Shown here: positions 10,232-21,923 of the stretch, piece by piece
Layout of the letters: the number at the start of each line of letters is the position of its first letter
Numbering within the stretch: position 1 is the stretch's first letter
Made by a program: the position numbers and the translations under genes
The notes under the pieces: model-generated
The model's database searches: none
Seen by the model: the letters and a program-made list of their open reading frames with translations, nothing else
Told to the model about the DNA's origin: nothing
Source: Diphasiastrum complanatum
Taxonomy: Eukaryota; Streptophyta; Lycopodiopsida; Lycopodiales; Lycopodiaceae
NCBI GenBank assembly: GCA_029204225.1
Contig: MU832242.1
Location: 1 to 64,000 of the forward strand
Direction of reading: 5' to 3'
Length of the DNA stretch: 64,000 bases

Positions 10232-12970
10232 ATGTCTTACAAGATGAGGAAGGTTGGCTATGCAGTCTTGCAAGCAGTTAAATTCGGTAAAATACACAGG
10301 GCTCTTGGTTCCATGGAAGGACTGACCATCAACAAAGAGCAACGCATAGAAATAACTGCTCAATCGGCCACAGAAAAGGGCAAAGCTGGTGTTTTAAATG
10401 AATATGAACAAAACTCTGGAAGAAGCAGTGGAATTAAAACGCCCTTTTCTCCAGCTGTGAAAGACAAAGCTTCATCTGGGGAATCATCAGGCACACGGGA
10501 TTCCCCACCTTGTGATCAAAATTGCAGAAAAGATCGTCCTCCGGTCCCTGAAAGGCATCTGACTCTGGTGGCACTGCGCTTGGCAGTGCTGGAGAAGTCA
10601 GCCAGCGGTTTGGGGGTGATGGCGTTTGTGTGGGCCACTGTGGTTCTACTTGGCGGTTTTGTGAGCTCACTCAAGGTCTTTGATTTCTGGGTTATCTCTG
10701 TTCTTTTGCTGACAGAAGGCACAAGGGTTTTCAGCAGGAGTCATGAGCTTGAATGGCAGCATATTGCTTCTCGATCTATCTCGCTTCCGGAGCGTGTCAG
10801 ACAAGCCAGCTCCACAATTTACCAGAGAGGCTCCAGTGCCCTACACAGAAGCAAAGGTTTCATTCACTCCGCGCTTGACGGATTCATCCACAATCCTGTC
10901 CATTCAGCAACCAGGACCAATTCGGATCAATCCAAAGAAGAAAATGCAGATGTCCATGAAAAGGTGCCGATCGGGGATGAAAAGGTAAAAAAGGGAGAGA
11001 ATCTACACCCTCCTCTCGGTTTGGACTTCAATCGGACATGGTCGTGGGATGCGGTGCCATTCATCCCCTACTTTGACCGCTTCGTTGTAGGGCAAGCGAG
11101 CCGATTTCTTATATTGCTGCAGCTCGCATCCGCGCTGGTGAGCATTGGCTTGTCCGTTGCACGGCTGAGCATGCAGAACTACACAACAAAGGGTACACCT
11201 TCGCAAAACGTTTCATCCGCACTAAACATATTCTATGCATTAGTGCTTGCGGAGGCTCTCATTTTCCTTTTGGAAAAAGCCTACTGGGAAATGAAGATCA
11301 CCTTGAAAAAGATGTTGGAGCGAGTGAACATGGATTGTCAGCTCGGTGAGGAGAATTTAGACTTGATAAAAGAATTTTTTTACGATGTCTATGCGTGTTG
11401 CTTGAATGGGAGCGTTTTCGATGGATTGGACATGGATCTTGTTGGATACAGCATCGGGAAGATTCAATCAAATAGCGGAAGAGAGCAACTAGGAGGAATC
11501 CGAATATTGGCTTCCTTCGCCAGCAGCCAGGATATATCTGGGAGCGACACGCTGCGCAGGATCGGAACCACTCCGGGCATCATCGATCGGCTATTGGAAA
11601 TGCTTACTTGGAAGAACGAACACGAGAAGGAGATTAGGCAATCCACAGCAAAGATTGTGCGTGAGCTCGTCAGAATCAGCGGCAATTGCTCCAGGGTAGT
11701 AGCAGTAGCGGGGGCGCTCGAGTGCTTGCTAACCTTGATTACCAAGGAATTAGATCACACATCGGAATCGAATGATCCACAGGAGGAGATCAATGTGAGC
11801 ATGGCTGATCTAAATCTAAAGCTATTTGGGCTTGAAATCTTCAAGGATCTCTCAAGGATTTATAGCAACTGCGTGCAGATCGGCAGCATTCCAGGGCTGA
11901 TTCCAATTCTGGTAGACTTTCTTGATGTGAGCAGAATAAAAGACTCAAACAGTGAAGCAGATGAGCAAAAACTCCGCATGAAAATATTCGAAAGATCGCT
12001 GCAATTGCTAAAAGTGCTTACTTCCACCACAGGCACGTCGGGATATATTCTTCGAGATCGGATAAAGAGGACTGTCTCGATCCTCACAAGCTTGCGTGAT
12101 GTGCTTAAACGCTGTAGCTCGCATCCAAAGCTACAATGCTATGCCATGGATATCATTACGAGTCTGGCATTGGACGAGCAAACGCGGGAGAGCATTGGCA
12201 GCACAGGGGGAGTAATTCCCCTTCTGCTCTCACTTTTCTTTATGAGCAAAAGAGAAATGCACGAAACGGAGCCACACCTGAATCTTAAAGCAGGCAATGC
12301 ACTCAACCTCCTTGTGCTTGGTAGCCCCAGAAATTGTCGAAGGATAGTAAGATCGAAGCTGGAGCTAGATGCGATTGAGAATCTGGATCACAGGAACATC
12401 ACTGATGTGCTGCAACAGCTTGTGCAACGCTTGGAAATGCGATCCACCGTGGGAACATGCACAGCTGAGATACTTTCAAAGATGTTCGAGTATCTGGATC
12501 CAAAGCAGAAAGCCCAAGTTGCTACAGCTGCTGCTTTAGTGGTAAGAACAGCTGTGGATGATGAAGAGAATCCCAAGCACAGGGAGGGCGCTATTGGCCT
12601 TGCTTCTTGCATTATCTCTTTCATCGATGCCCCGAGCTATGAATCTATCTTCACCCAGGGATTTGACAAGGCAGCACTCGTGTACAGTTTTATGAGGCTG
12701 GTGAAACAGATTATACCACACACGCGCCTTGCACGAATTCGTCGTCACACAGCTGAGCTCGCCCTAGCTCTTATGAGAAAGGACGAGCTTATGCGAAATA
12801 TGTTTGGAAAAGAAGGGCTGGAAAACGATCTCCAAGTCATGCTGGATACAATATCCGACTCTGAGAACTACTGTACCTTTTCTGGACCGATGGGGCTGGC
12901 TCGGCACCTCCAGTCCATGGAAGATCTCCTAGAGCTTGCCATCTCTGAGCTACACAAAGAGGCACCATGA
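10232..12970 (+). CDS. Membrane-anchored ARM-repeat protein, single exon
   Basis: An uninterrupted 912-codon frame ends in TGA. Residues 1-108 are polar and poorly structured. A conserved-looking block follows (LTLVALRLAVLEKSASGLG, about 110-128), with hydrophobic segments at about 128-147, 151-166, 291-311 and 331-350, suggesting four membrane passes. The motif EGTRVFSRSHELEWQH (about 162-177) lies between the first two segments and a charged, low-complexity loop (about 200-255). Residues from about 400 to 890 are leucine-rich helices with ARM/HEAT character (for example GGIRILASF, TPGIIDRLLEML, GGVIPLLLSLF). This order matches a plant family annotated only as ARM-repeat superfamily proteins with N-terminal membrane spans; its function is not established. 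The ATG at 10232 is the longest start; Met28 (SMEGLT) is an alternative because the first 100 residues look unconserved. Codon use and intactness indicate a working gene. Confidence 0.88.
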   Translation: MSYKMRKVGYAVLQAVKFGKIHRALGSMEGLTINKEQRIEITAQSATEKGKAGVLNEYEQNSGRSSGIKTPFSPAVKDKASSGESSGTRDSPPCDQNCRKDRPPVPERHLTLVALRLAVLEKSASGLGVMAFVWATVVLLGGFVSSLKVFDFWVISVLLLTEGTRVFSRSHELEWQHIASRSISLPERVRQASSTIYQRGSSALHRSKGFIHSALDGFIHNPVHSATRTNSDQSKEENADVHEKVPIGDEKVKKGENLHPPLGLDFNRTWSWDAVPFIPYFDRFVVGQASRFLILLQLASALVSIGLSVARLSMQNYTTKGTPSQNVSSALNIFYALVLAEALIFLLEKAYWEMKITLKKMLERVNMDCQLGEENLDLIKEFFYDVYACCLNGSVFDGLDMDLVGYSIGKIQSNSGREQLGGIRILASFASSQDISGSDTLRRIGTTPGIIDRLLEMLTWKNEHEKEIRQSTAKIVRELVRISGNCSRVVAVAGALECLLTLITKELDHTSESNDPQEEINVSMADLNLKLFGLEIFKDLSRIYSNCVQIGSIPGLIPILVDFLDVSRIKDSNSEADEQKLRMKIFERSLQLLKVLTSTTGTSGYILRDRIKRTVSILTSLRDVLKRCSSHPKLQCYAMDIITSLALDEQTRESIGSTGGVIPLLLSLFFMSKREMHETEPHLNLKAGNALNLLVLGSPRNCRRIVRSKLELDAIENLDHRNITDVLQQLVQRLEMRSTVGTCTAEILSKMFEYLDPKQKAQVATAAALVVRTAVDDEENPKHREGAIGLASCIISFIDAPSYESIFTQGFDKAALVYSFMRLVKQIIPHTRLARIRRHTAELALALMRKDELMRNMFGKEGLENDLQVMLDTISDSENYCTFSGPMGLARHLQSMEDLLELAISELHKEAP

Positions 12971-14127
12971 AGTTTGTATATCAGTCTAGCTGATGCAATG
13001 AAAACTTGGAAGGAATACAACCAAGCTTCTGATTTCATGAGCAGCTGCTCGCCAATTCCGAACCGTCGGCGTGTAGGCCTGATTTATAATCCATCTTTGC
13101 AAATTGGAAACATACTATCCCAAAATCCAACAGCTATAGATATTCTTATTAGTACAAGGGCGAAGAAATGGAAACCATACCGAATCCCGATCCCCATCGC
13201 CCACCAACCGTAAGCTTGAATAGTTGATCTATCCTATGCACCTAGCCACAGATCTTATCAATGCAACTGATTCAGCTGATGCTGGACTACCACTTCAATT
13301 TTTTGGTCTGAAAACCATTGATGGATTAAAGCTTTGTGCACCGGCACAGAATGAATGAAGTGCATTATGTACTTTGAACCTCATCAAAGAAATTGGATCT
13401 AATCACAGCTTTAAAGTCAAGCCCTCTACTGATTCCTTCAGTGCAGTGCAGAACCCAGATTGCATTTTGTTTGGACAGGCAGCGCCAACACACGCTGACC
13501 TTCCTACAGGCAGAACCACAGAACCAATTGGCAATGATCTGCCTGCGGGTTGACTTACAATTTTCTATGCAATCTGTATTTTTTCAGTCAACAAGATACA
13601 TCCTCCATATTGAAGGATTAAAAATTATTCTGAATATAATATATTAGTATCTTAACTAAAGTTCTTAAAGTGACAATGTCTTGAATAGACTATACTTTTC
13701 CTTTTACAATTCATAGAATCTTTGAGTGTACTTATCCAAAACCTCATGCCATTTGCTTAAGATATTCATGTATCATCATACCATGCATATTTATAAAGTT
13801 TTAACACATGAATGGCATTTTTGATGATTCCTGGATCAAGAGCAACAATGAATGCTGATCGAAAAGCAATAAGCATAAGCAAGTATCACCATAAAAGCAG
13901 ACGCATTGATTACAGACAAAAGGATATGTGCCACATGGCATTCTCTGCATTAAATAGACATTCACAGTACATCCCAAGAAAGTGTCCCACTCACAAGTCG
14001 CCAACCGTTAATCCTGACTACCCGTTCCCATGATAAAATGGGCTTATAAAATGCCCTTACAAAAGAATTCACATTCCCTCTCTCATTTCATAATGCAGTA
14101 GCTACCCTTTCCCATCATATTGGTTTT
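12971..14127. other. 3' flank of the ARM gene, no further gene
   Basis: The first few hundred bases are the probable 3' UTR. Nothing coding is recognised. The stretch at about 14030-14120 contains TATAAAATG and may be LTR remains of the copia fragment that follows, but no LTR partner is visible. Confidence 0.35.
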
Positions 14128-14742
14128 CTAATCCCAACTGATCTCTCGGTGTTTAACTAGAGGCTTAGTCATAGTGTTAGCCAACATATGACTAGTCTGA
14201 CAGTACTCAAGAGTGAGTATCCCTTCATGCACTAGATCACGCACAAAGTGATATTGTATGGTATGCTTGCTCCTCTTCTGGAAATTGGCATTCTTGCTGA
14301 GGAACATACAATCCTGGTTGTCATTTAGCAACTTCATCTCCCTGTATTCAATCCCCAATTCATCCATCATCTTGATCCCCTGCCCAATCAAAGTTTGCAT
14401 ATCCTGTCATTGATGTGTTCATTCTCTTGAATACCAGACCTAGTCCCTAGCTTCTCTTTAAGTATCTTATTACCCTTTCCCTGCCTCCCAATGTTCATCC
14501 CTACGATCTACAAGAAATTGACTTAACTTTGTGACGACAATGGCAATATCCGGTCTAGTGCTCACCATAGCGTACATCAAAGACCCAATCAGCTTCCTAA
14601 ACGGCTGTTGGTTCATGATGTCCCTCTCTTGTTGTGATGTGGGGCGCATCTCTCTGAAGAAACAAAATGTTTCTATTACCAAAGCTTTGCTAGATTTCAA
14701 TTCTGAACTTTCGACAAAAGATGACACGACACGACATGACAT
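14128..14742 (-). pseudogene. Ty1/copia RT-RNase H fragment
   Basis: On the minus strand, about 14742-14470 encodes the RT/RNase H connection (PFRKLIGSLMYAMVSTRPDIA, LSQFLVDRRDEHWEAGKG). About 14400-14130 encodes the RNase H end (LLNDNQDCMFLSKNANFQKR, KHTIQYHFVRDLV, ANTMTKPL). The roughly 80 residues between them, including the central RNase H acidic residues, are deleted, and the frame shifts at the joint near 14400-14470. Confidence 0.85.
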
Positions 14743-15618
14743 GAAATTGTTCGCAACACAAAATCAGTCATGCTCCTCAAAGGACCAAGAAGATCAGCCA
14801 AGTACCATGGGGTACAAGTATTGATCAGATATTATGACATCAACAGAAGTACTCTAGAACGTGGCTAATCTGCCACTCTTGTAATCCATGATTAGTTATA
14901 GATGTTTAATCTTTCTGATCAGGAAGTTACACAACACAAAACGAAATTGTTTGCTAACTATATATTTTTTGTTTTTGATACATAAAAAAAAAAAAAGACG
15001 AAAATATACAGAATACATGTCCGCCTGTGAGCGAGACAATTTTGTAGAGGATTTGTAGATCCAGAAGTCCGCTAGTAAGCGAGACACAAATCATGGGAGA
15101 ACTGTATTTTTCTCACGTCAATGCACTGATCTATCATGGAGTGCTAGAAATCAAGAAAATCAATAGATAATATTGTAGCTTTATGCACATATTATTTTGT
15201 GTGATTGCATGATCTTGAATAGATTTTTGTCTGATATTGTTCGTGTATCTGATTCACTTGTTTATTCAATTCCGCACATTGGTTTGATTTTGTTGAATGC
15301 TATATTAATCTGTGAACGTAGATCAACAGTGTCTGTCTACACTCTGAAGGATTGTAGGAATGATATAGCTGGCAGTGACCAGCAGTCATATCTGAATTCC
15401 TGACGAACTGATTTCGTTCGCAGATATTTTTGCTTCGCTTCATGTTTCATTTCGTTTCGTTTCACGATCTCTATGCTTCCAGCATGAATCCATATCAGAG
15501 CTCGTTTAAGTTTCGCTTCGCTTTGTTTTTGTCTAGATTTCGTCTCGTTTCGTTTTGTTGTGTTACAGAGCCTGATTGATCAAACACGAATTATTCTCGA
15601 ACAGAAATAATTTGAGTT
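14743..15618 (+). other. Possible 5' LTR/leader remains of a copia element
   Basis: This precedes the gag remnant at 15619. Positions 15493-15501 read TATCAGAGC, the last nine bases of the initiator tRNA-Met primer site, inside a decayed match, so LTR sequence probably lies to its left. Two partial repeats of CCGCYDGTRAGCGAGAC occur near 15020 and 15070. The C/T-rich TTTCGTTTCG tract around 15440-15560 resembles tracts in the LTR at 45689. No LTR ends can be fixed. Confidence 0.3.
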
Positions 15619-16500
15619 TTGCAAAAGTTTCGCGAATCGTTCGAGAGACAGATGTGGGACACTCTACTCACAAGATTTCAGACGAAATCATGTAGTCAGA
15701 TAATGATGCTTGAAGATCAGCTGACAAACCTACACTGGAACGGCAAAGACCTCACTTCCTTTATTAGGAAGATGAAGGATCTATTCCTTTCACTACACAA
15801 TTCTGGAGCAGAAAATGCAGTGTCAGCAGAAAAGCAGCTCACTTATCTGTTGAGAGCCTTACCAAGATCCTTCCATACAACCAGAACGCTGCTAGAAAAG
15901 GAACCTACAATGACACTCGAAAAGGCAATTGTCGAGATTCGAGAAGAAGTCGAAGCTCGAGAGCAACTTGATCACAAGGATGCATCTGACCAAGATCTCT
16001 ATAGCAACAAAATAAAGACAAAGAAACAATTCAAGCCTAAGAGGGAGTCAGATCAAAAGCAGGATCGTGATCAGCAAGTGGAAGGAACCAGCAAAGGCAA
16101 ATGGAAGAAAAAAAAACAGCAAAGTGGAGACAAGACGATCTGCATGAGATGCAAACGCGAAGGACATACTGTCAATTCGTGTTGGCTTAATCCAAAAATT
16201 GAGTGTATCCATTGTCACAATAAAGTCATGCAGCCATGGACTGCCGCCTGAACCCAAGAAACAAATAAGCTCAAAGCATATAGGAGAACAATAATAGTTC
16301 GTCCTATGTCGAGGAGCCAGAGAGCTCGAAAATGGGCGAAGAAAGATCGAATCATGGTAATTCGACCATCTACATTTGTGCAGACATGTGTGCAGTGTCA
16401 ACACCTGACACATAGGAGGTAATCCTTGATTTAGGGGCTACCTCACAGTTCGTTACATCAAGATGAATCATGTCTAATTTTCGAAGTGCAGATTACGCTC
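15619..16500 (+). pseudogene. Ty1/copia gag and protease start, truncated
   Basis: The frame at 15619-16251 encodes a copia gag lacking its N-terminal 50-60 residues. It has the core LLTRFQTKSCSQIMMLEDQL, the stretch LPRSFHTTRTLLEK, a lysine-rich linker, and a CCHC knuckle CMRCKREGHTVNSC (about 16141-16182). After frame breaks, a protease active-site block appears as DLGATSQFVTS (about 16420-16455), in which the usual Ser after Asp is Leu. Coding similarity stops exactly at 16500, where the element at 16501 inserted. No clear continuation is found after that element, at 22186. Confidence 0.85.
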
Positions 16501-16754
16501 AGTTAAAATAGCAATGATCGACTTATACAGTGCTTTCTTATTTCGACGGCACCACGTGTGCTTAGTTCTAGAATTATCGGGCCGCCTTTCTTTTATGAGC
16601 CCTTTGAGTGCTTTTAAGCAACTTTACCTTTGTACTTACTGATCAGTTGAATATACAGTTTGAGGTGAGCTATTCTGTTGTCTTGTCTTGTTGCACTTGA
16701 TGTTCTGCTGTGGTGATTGATCCGGTTGGGTGTTTTAAACTGTGTTTCTTAACT
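16501..16754 (+). repeat. 5' LTR of copia element 16501-22180
   Basis: 254 bp, beginning AGTTAAAATAGC and ending TTTCTTAACT, with terminal inverted repeat AGTTAA/TTAACT. Its boundaries are set by comparison with the copy at 21924 and by the flanking CGCTC duplication. Confidence 0.93.
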
Positions 16755-16766
16755 TGGTATCAGAGC
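16755..16766 (+). promoter_or_regulatory. Primer-binding site (initiator tRNA-Met)
   Basis: TGGTATCAGAGC, complementary to the 3' end of plant initiator tRNA-Met, starts at the first base after the LTR. Confidence 0.9.
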
Positions 16767-17294
16767 CCTTGGTGGCTTGAATCACCGAACAAGAACAGAG
16801 AGTTGCGAATTCACGACGGTTTGTTGGCTAACAAAACCGAGTCTGTGGAGATTCGTGGGATAGCTCAAAACTGTAAGAAGATTCAGAGGCTAAAACGAGA
16901 AGCTAAACGGAAGCAAAGAACTTCGTAGAAAGGCTGCCTACTGTGGATTCAATTTGAAGCCAATTGAAGATCTGTTTGAAGTAGGTGATGGCTGATTGTA
17001 GGGCGACCTGAGTGCAATAGAGGGCTGCAAAAAGTGGCTTAGAGAAAACCTGAGCATAGCTCAAGAAGTCCTTCTTCAATGGTTGGGGTTTCAGAAGGAA
17101 AAATTGAAGATCTTTTTCCATTTACAAGGTTTTTCAGTGCTGTAAAAGCTTGAAGAGGGGCGTTTTAGCAGGAGTGATCAAGCTGTAGATAGCCGCTGAT
17201 TGCCGTGGAGAGTTGGAGGAAAGCTTGTGAAGAAACGTGGGCTTTTTCCAAAACCTTGTGTAAGCTCCATAGCCGTGGAGAGAGAGAGGTCACG

Positions 17295-17361
<67 letters not shown>

Positions 17362-18044
17362 CGCGTGGAGGCTCACGGGCGGTGAACCGGAGAGAGGCTG
17401 TAGCGCGTGGAAGTGTTTAGCATCTGGAAGAGCTACCTTCGGCACTCGAGATTGTTAGCAACCATCAGATAAGCCTTCAATAAGATCAATGGCCAAGATG
17501 AAGTTCTCAAGGAGAAACGTGGGCCACAGGATGGTGGATCACCCTTAGATGGGCTTTGAAAGGGTCCTGAAGATCTGAAGGGCAAAGACACCCTTCTTTT
17601 CATTAAAAATTTTCAAAGTGAAAAAATTGTTGGGTCCCAAGTTTTGTGAAAGGTGAAGTTTCTTCACACTGAAGAAACAGTTTAAAAACCCAAATTGCCC
17701 TTATTTTCACCTCCTTTAGCCTATTTTGGCCAAACGAAAGGCTATAGCCTCCAAACGAAGGGCACCCTGACTGTACCTACAAGTACGATACACCAAAACA
17801 GAGTGATTGCAGTGGGGAAAGTGTTCGGAGCACGCCAGAAGTGATTTCACCATTCCACTGGGCAGGTAGCTGGGAGTTGGTGACGAGAAATATTTCGAAA
17901 AGCGACGCCAGTTTGGCTTTCAATTTGTGTGGCGGGTGGCCTGGTAAGCCAAAAATTGCAGGTCATTATTTTTTATTTCTGACATCACGGTTGGCTTTGG
18001 CCGGCACTTTATAGCCTACAGGTGGAGTTTCAAGCAGTTCGGGA
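16767..18044 (+). other. Long untranslated leader of the copia element with a GA microsatellite
   Basis: A 1.3-kb leader lies between primer site and gag ATG. It contains about 63 bp of GA repeats at 17297-17359, flanked on both sides by GAGAGGTCRCGTGGAG. The right end of the leader (about 17740-18040) resembles the minus-strand leader at 39.5-39.8 kb (shared word GCCTCCAAACGAAGGGCACC), linking this element to the one at 34.8-41.0 kb. Confidence 0.6.
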
Positions 18045-18933
18045 ATGGCAAACATCAATGAGGCAATTTTGGACGATGCAAGCAAACTTGATGGGGCTTC
18101 TAACTACAACATCTGGAAATTCAAAATGAAGAGCATTTTGATGGAGAAAGAGTTATGGGAGATTGTGGCAGGTATTGAATTCCGGCCAAATACCACTCTA
18201 GGTGACATGAGGACCTTTGATAAAAAGGCACAGAGAGCATTGTCCTTAATCAATCTTTCAGTGAAAGACCATGTAATCACTCATATAAGTGATGCCACGA
18301 CGGCTAGGGGAGCTTGGAAAGCTCTTAGAATGCAATTTCAAACTTGCAATCCAGCTCGGGCCATGTTCTTGAAGTCAAGATTGAACGCAGTAAGGATGGA
18401 AGAAAGTGAATTAGTGGGATCTTTCTTCACCAGGATAAAGGAGCTGAGAGACCAACTTGTGGCAATTGGAGAACCAATTAGGGACGTTGAACTGGTACAT
18501 ACCACAATGAGCGATGTCTCGGAAGGGCTATAGATGTTTGTGAGTGGCATTACTTCGAGGGAGAGCCTGCCTACTTTTGAAGACTTCCACGGAATCATGT
18601 TGCAGAAAGAGCAGGATCACGAAGTGGTGAAGTCAAGGCAAACCCCACAGGAGGATCAAGCCTTGCTTGCTAAAGGCAAGCAGAAAGGATGGAAAAAAGA
18701 TTCCCAAGAAATCCAAGGATGATGATGACAAGGGAGAGTCATCATCAAAAGGAAAAAAGAAAAAGAAAGACAAATGTTACTATTGGGCACGCGAGTGTTA
18801 CAAGAAAAAAGCGGACATAAAGGCAGGAAAAGTGACTCAACAAGGCAACATTGCCGAAGATGATGGAGAAGATGACGAGACAAGTGTCTTCTCATCGGCA
18901 TTGGCATCCCAAGTTGATGATGGTGTCAGATAG
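18045..18933 (+). pseudogene. copia gag (element 16501-22180)
   Basis: It starts at ATG 18045 (MANINEAILDDASKLDGASN). It contains the gag motifs YNIWKFKMKSILMEKELWEI and FLKSRLNAVRMEE. It is interrupted by an in-frame TAG at 18531-18533 and a frameshift near 18690, and ends at a TAG at 18931. The CCHC knuckle is collapsed to CYYWARECYKKK, lacking the middle Cys-Gly...His residues, so nucleic-acid binding by this motif is lost. Confidence 0.88.
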
Positions 18934-21832
18934 TTCATAGATTCAAGCGCCACAAGGCATATGACCAAGAAACGTGATTGGTTTGAAAAATTCTCACCAA
19001 TCCATGATGGGAATAAGGTCACTCAAGCCAATGGAGAGGAATGCCAAATACAGGGTGTGGGCAATGTGCCTGTGTAGTTTCCTGATGGTAAAATCAAGAA
19101 CATCCCTAATGTGTTTTATGTTCCTGGACTCAAAAAGAGTTTGCTTTCTGTTGGAGTAATGGCTAATCAACATCTTAAGGTTGAATTTGTCAAGGATGGA
19201 TGCCTTATGAGGGATATGAACCACAATCATAAAGTGGTGGCGAAAGGTTATAGAGATAGTAACTGTGGCCTTTATAGATTGGATGCTACAAAACCAGGAG
19301 AATATGGTTTGGCTATCTCAACAACATCTCAATCTGAATTGTGGCACAGAAGACTTGGTCATTTGAACTATGGAGCAACTGGATGCACGCATCAAAGTGC
19401 TAAGATCTGATAGAGGGGGCGAATACAAATCTGATGATTTCGAGGACTTTTGCAAGGAACACGGTATCAAAAGACAATTCACACAGTCACACACGCCGCA
19501 TAGTAATGGTGTAGCTGAAAGGAAAAATAGGACTATTATGGAGAGTGCACGCTCCATGATGAAGCAACTGGGCTTGACCGATTCACTTTGGTCGGAAGCG
19601 TGCAGTGCGGCAACGTTCTTGCAAAATAGGAGTCCTACAGTTGCGGTTCCAAATGTGACTCTAGAAGAAGCATTTACAGGAATAAAGCCAAAAGTCAACA
19701 AATTTTGTGTCATTGGATGTAAGGCCTATGTACATGTGCCAAAGGAGGAGCGAAAGAAACTTGATGCCAAAGCAATCAAGTGTATCTTCATCGGTTATGA
19801 CGAGAGGACCAAGGCATACAGGTGTTTTGATCCTGTAATGAACAAGATTCACATTAGCAAAGATGTGATCTTTGATGAGACACATAGGTATGAAGATGAA
19901 GACCATGCAAGTGGTGAAACGTCACAATTTTAGAAGAAGAAAATGAAGAAGACACTCCAGAAGATGATGCATGTGAAAATGAGAGTCAGGAGGGCGAGTC
20001 TGAAAGAACACCACCTATTCAAGAGCCTAGGGGAGGTACTTGCCAATAGGAGCAATAAAGGAGAAACCAGTTGAAAGTAAGAGACATTACTTAGACACTC
20101 CTTGGGATACATACTCTCCACGTAGTGTATCACCTGAATCTAAAATACCAAAATGGTATGAGAAGCTCATGAAGGACACAAAGCTAAATCAACCAGGATC
20201 CAGCACACAAGGAGAAGTGAGAAGATCAATGCGGGAAAGGAAGTCTCCCGATCGTTATCATGTGAACTATGCCCTAATGAGTGACATTTTGAAGTGTCGA
20301 GAGCCATCAACCTTTGATGAGGCAAAAGATCACAAAGAATGGTAAAGGGCAATGGAAGAGGAGATGGAATCCATCCACATGCATGATACATGGGAGTTAG
20401 TTGATCTACCACTTGGAAAGAAACCCATTGACAATAAATGGGTGTTTAGAACAAAGTTTCATGCGGATGGCACGATAGCAAAGCATAAGGCACGCCTAGT
20501 AGTGAAGGGTTATGAGCAAAGCAAAGGAATTGACTATGAAAAGACATTTGCTCCAGTGGCTAAGTGGACTACGCTACGCCTTATCATTGCCCTAGCATCT
20601 CATTTTGGGTGGAAGATCCATTAAATGGATGTGAAGTCCGCATTTTTGAATGGTGACTTAGAGGAAGAAGTTTACATGGTCCAACCGCAGGGCTTTATGG
20701 CAAAAGGGCAAGAACAGAAGGTATGTAAACTACGCAAAGCACTTTATGGCCTTAAGCAAGCGCCACGCGCATGGTATAGACACATTGACAATTACTTTCT
20801 TTCTTACGGGTCTGTTAGAACAAATTCAGATCCAAATATTTATGTTCTTATAAACGATGACAACATTGCCTTGATTGTACTTTATGTTGATGATATCATT
20901 ATCACGGGCAATGATGAGAACCTCACTCGTTCTATGAAAGCCAACTTATGCAAGCAGTTTGAGATGACAGATTTAGATCTTATGCACTATTGCTTGGGTG
21001 TTGAAGTATGGCAAACTGGCAGTGAAATCAAGTTATGTCAAACCAAGTATGTGGGCGAGGTATTGGAGAGATTTCACATGACAGAGTGCAAACCTTCCAT
21101 CACCCCTTGCGAAGCTGGTAAGAAATTATCTCGTATTGATGATAGCGCATATGTTGACGCTACTCTATTTCGTCAGCTAGTTGGGAGTTGATATATCTTA
21201 CGACTACACGTCCTGATATCTGCTATGCTATAAGTTTGATTAGTCAATTCATGTCATCACCCACTATGGACCATTGGAAAGATGCGAAAAGGATTTTGAG
21301 GTATGTGAAGGGTACACCTAAACTTGGCCTAATTTACAAAAGACAAAGTGTTTTACCTAAGTTGTAGGGTTATGTTGACACTGATTGGGCAGGAAGTATA
21401 GATGATAGAAAGTCAACAACAGGTTATGCCTTCAATTTTGGTAGGGGTTGTTTTTCATGGTCTAGCAAGAAGCAAAATACTATTTTTCTTTCTTCTACAG
21501 AAGCCGAATATAAAGCGTTAAGTTCTGCTACTCAGGAAGCTGTTTGGCTACGTAAGTTGTTATGTGAGATTGGCATGAAGCAGGTGAATCCTACTGTTAT
21601 TTTCTGTGACAGTCAAAGTGGAATACAATTGGCTAAGAATCATGTCTTTCACGCAAGGACAAAACATATTGAGGTAAAATATCACTCTGTGCGTGAGAAT
21701 CTACAATCTGAAGATATAAGTATTGTACATTGTTCTACGTTGTTACAAGTTGCTGATATAATTACGAAAGCTTTAAGTAAAGAAAACTTTGAGACTTTTA
21801 GAGCCAATCTTGGCTTAGATCTGGTTATGTAA
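18934..21832 (+). pseudogene. copia pol (protease, integrase, RT, RNase H), broken
   Basis: The protease block reads FIDSSATRHMT (about 18934-18966), with the catalytic DSG changed to DSS. The pre-integrase block (ELWHRRLGHLNYG, about 19336-19374) joins directly to the second half of the integrase core (KVLRSDRGGEYKS, HSNGVAERKNRT). About 110 residues are missing, including the Cys pair of the HHCC finger and the first catalytic Asp. RT is largely present (KARLVVKGYEQSKGIDYEKT, AFLNGDLEEEVYM, YVDDIIITGND near 20,880) but has a stop at 20622 and a frameshift near 21190. RNase H follows (STEAEYKAL, IFCDSQSGIQLAKN) and the frame ends at TAA near 21830. Confidence 0.9.
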
Positions 21833-21914
21833 AAAGCCTTTACTTGTAATACTATCATGGAGGTATGTTCCATGAATAGAGTAAACTCTAAAATAAAGAG
21901 AGACGTTGATCATT

Positions 21915-21923
21915 GAGGGAGAG
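21915..21923 (+). promoter_or_regulatory. Polypurine tract of copia element 16501-22180
   Basis: GAGGGAGAG abuts the right LTR, the expected plus-strand primer position. Confidence 0.85.

Noticed and set aside
17200-17420. Overlapping plus-strand frames with Arg-Glu repeats
   Set aside because: Microsatellite within the copia leader; not coding.
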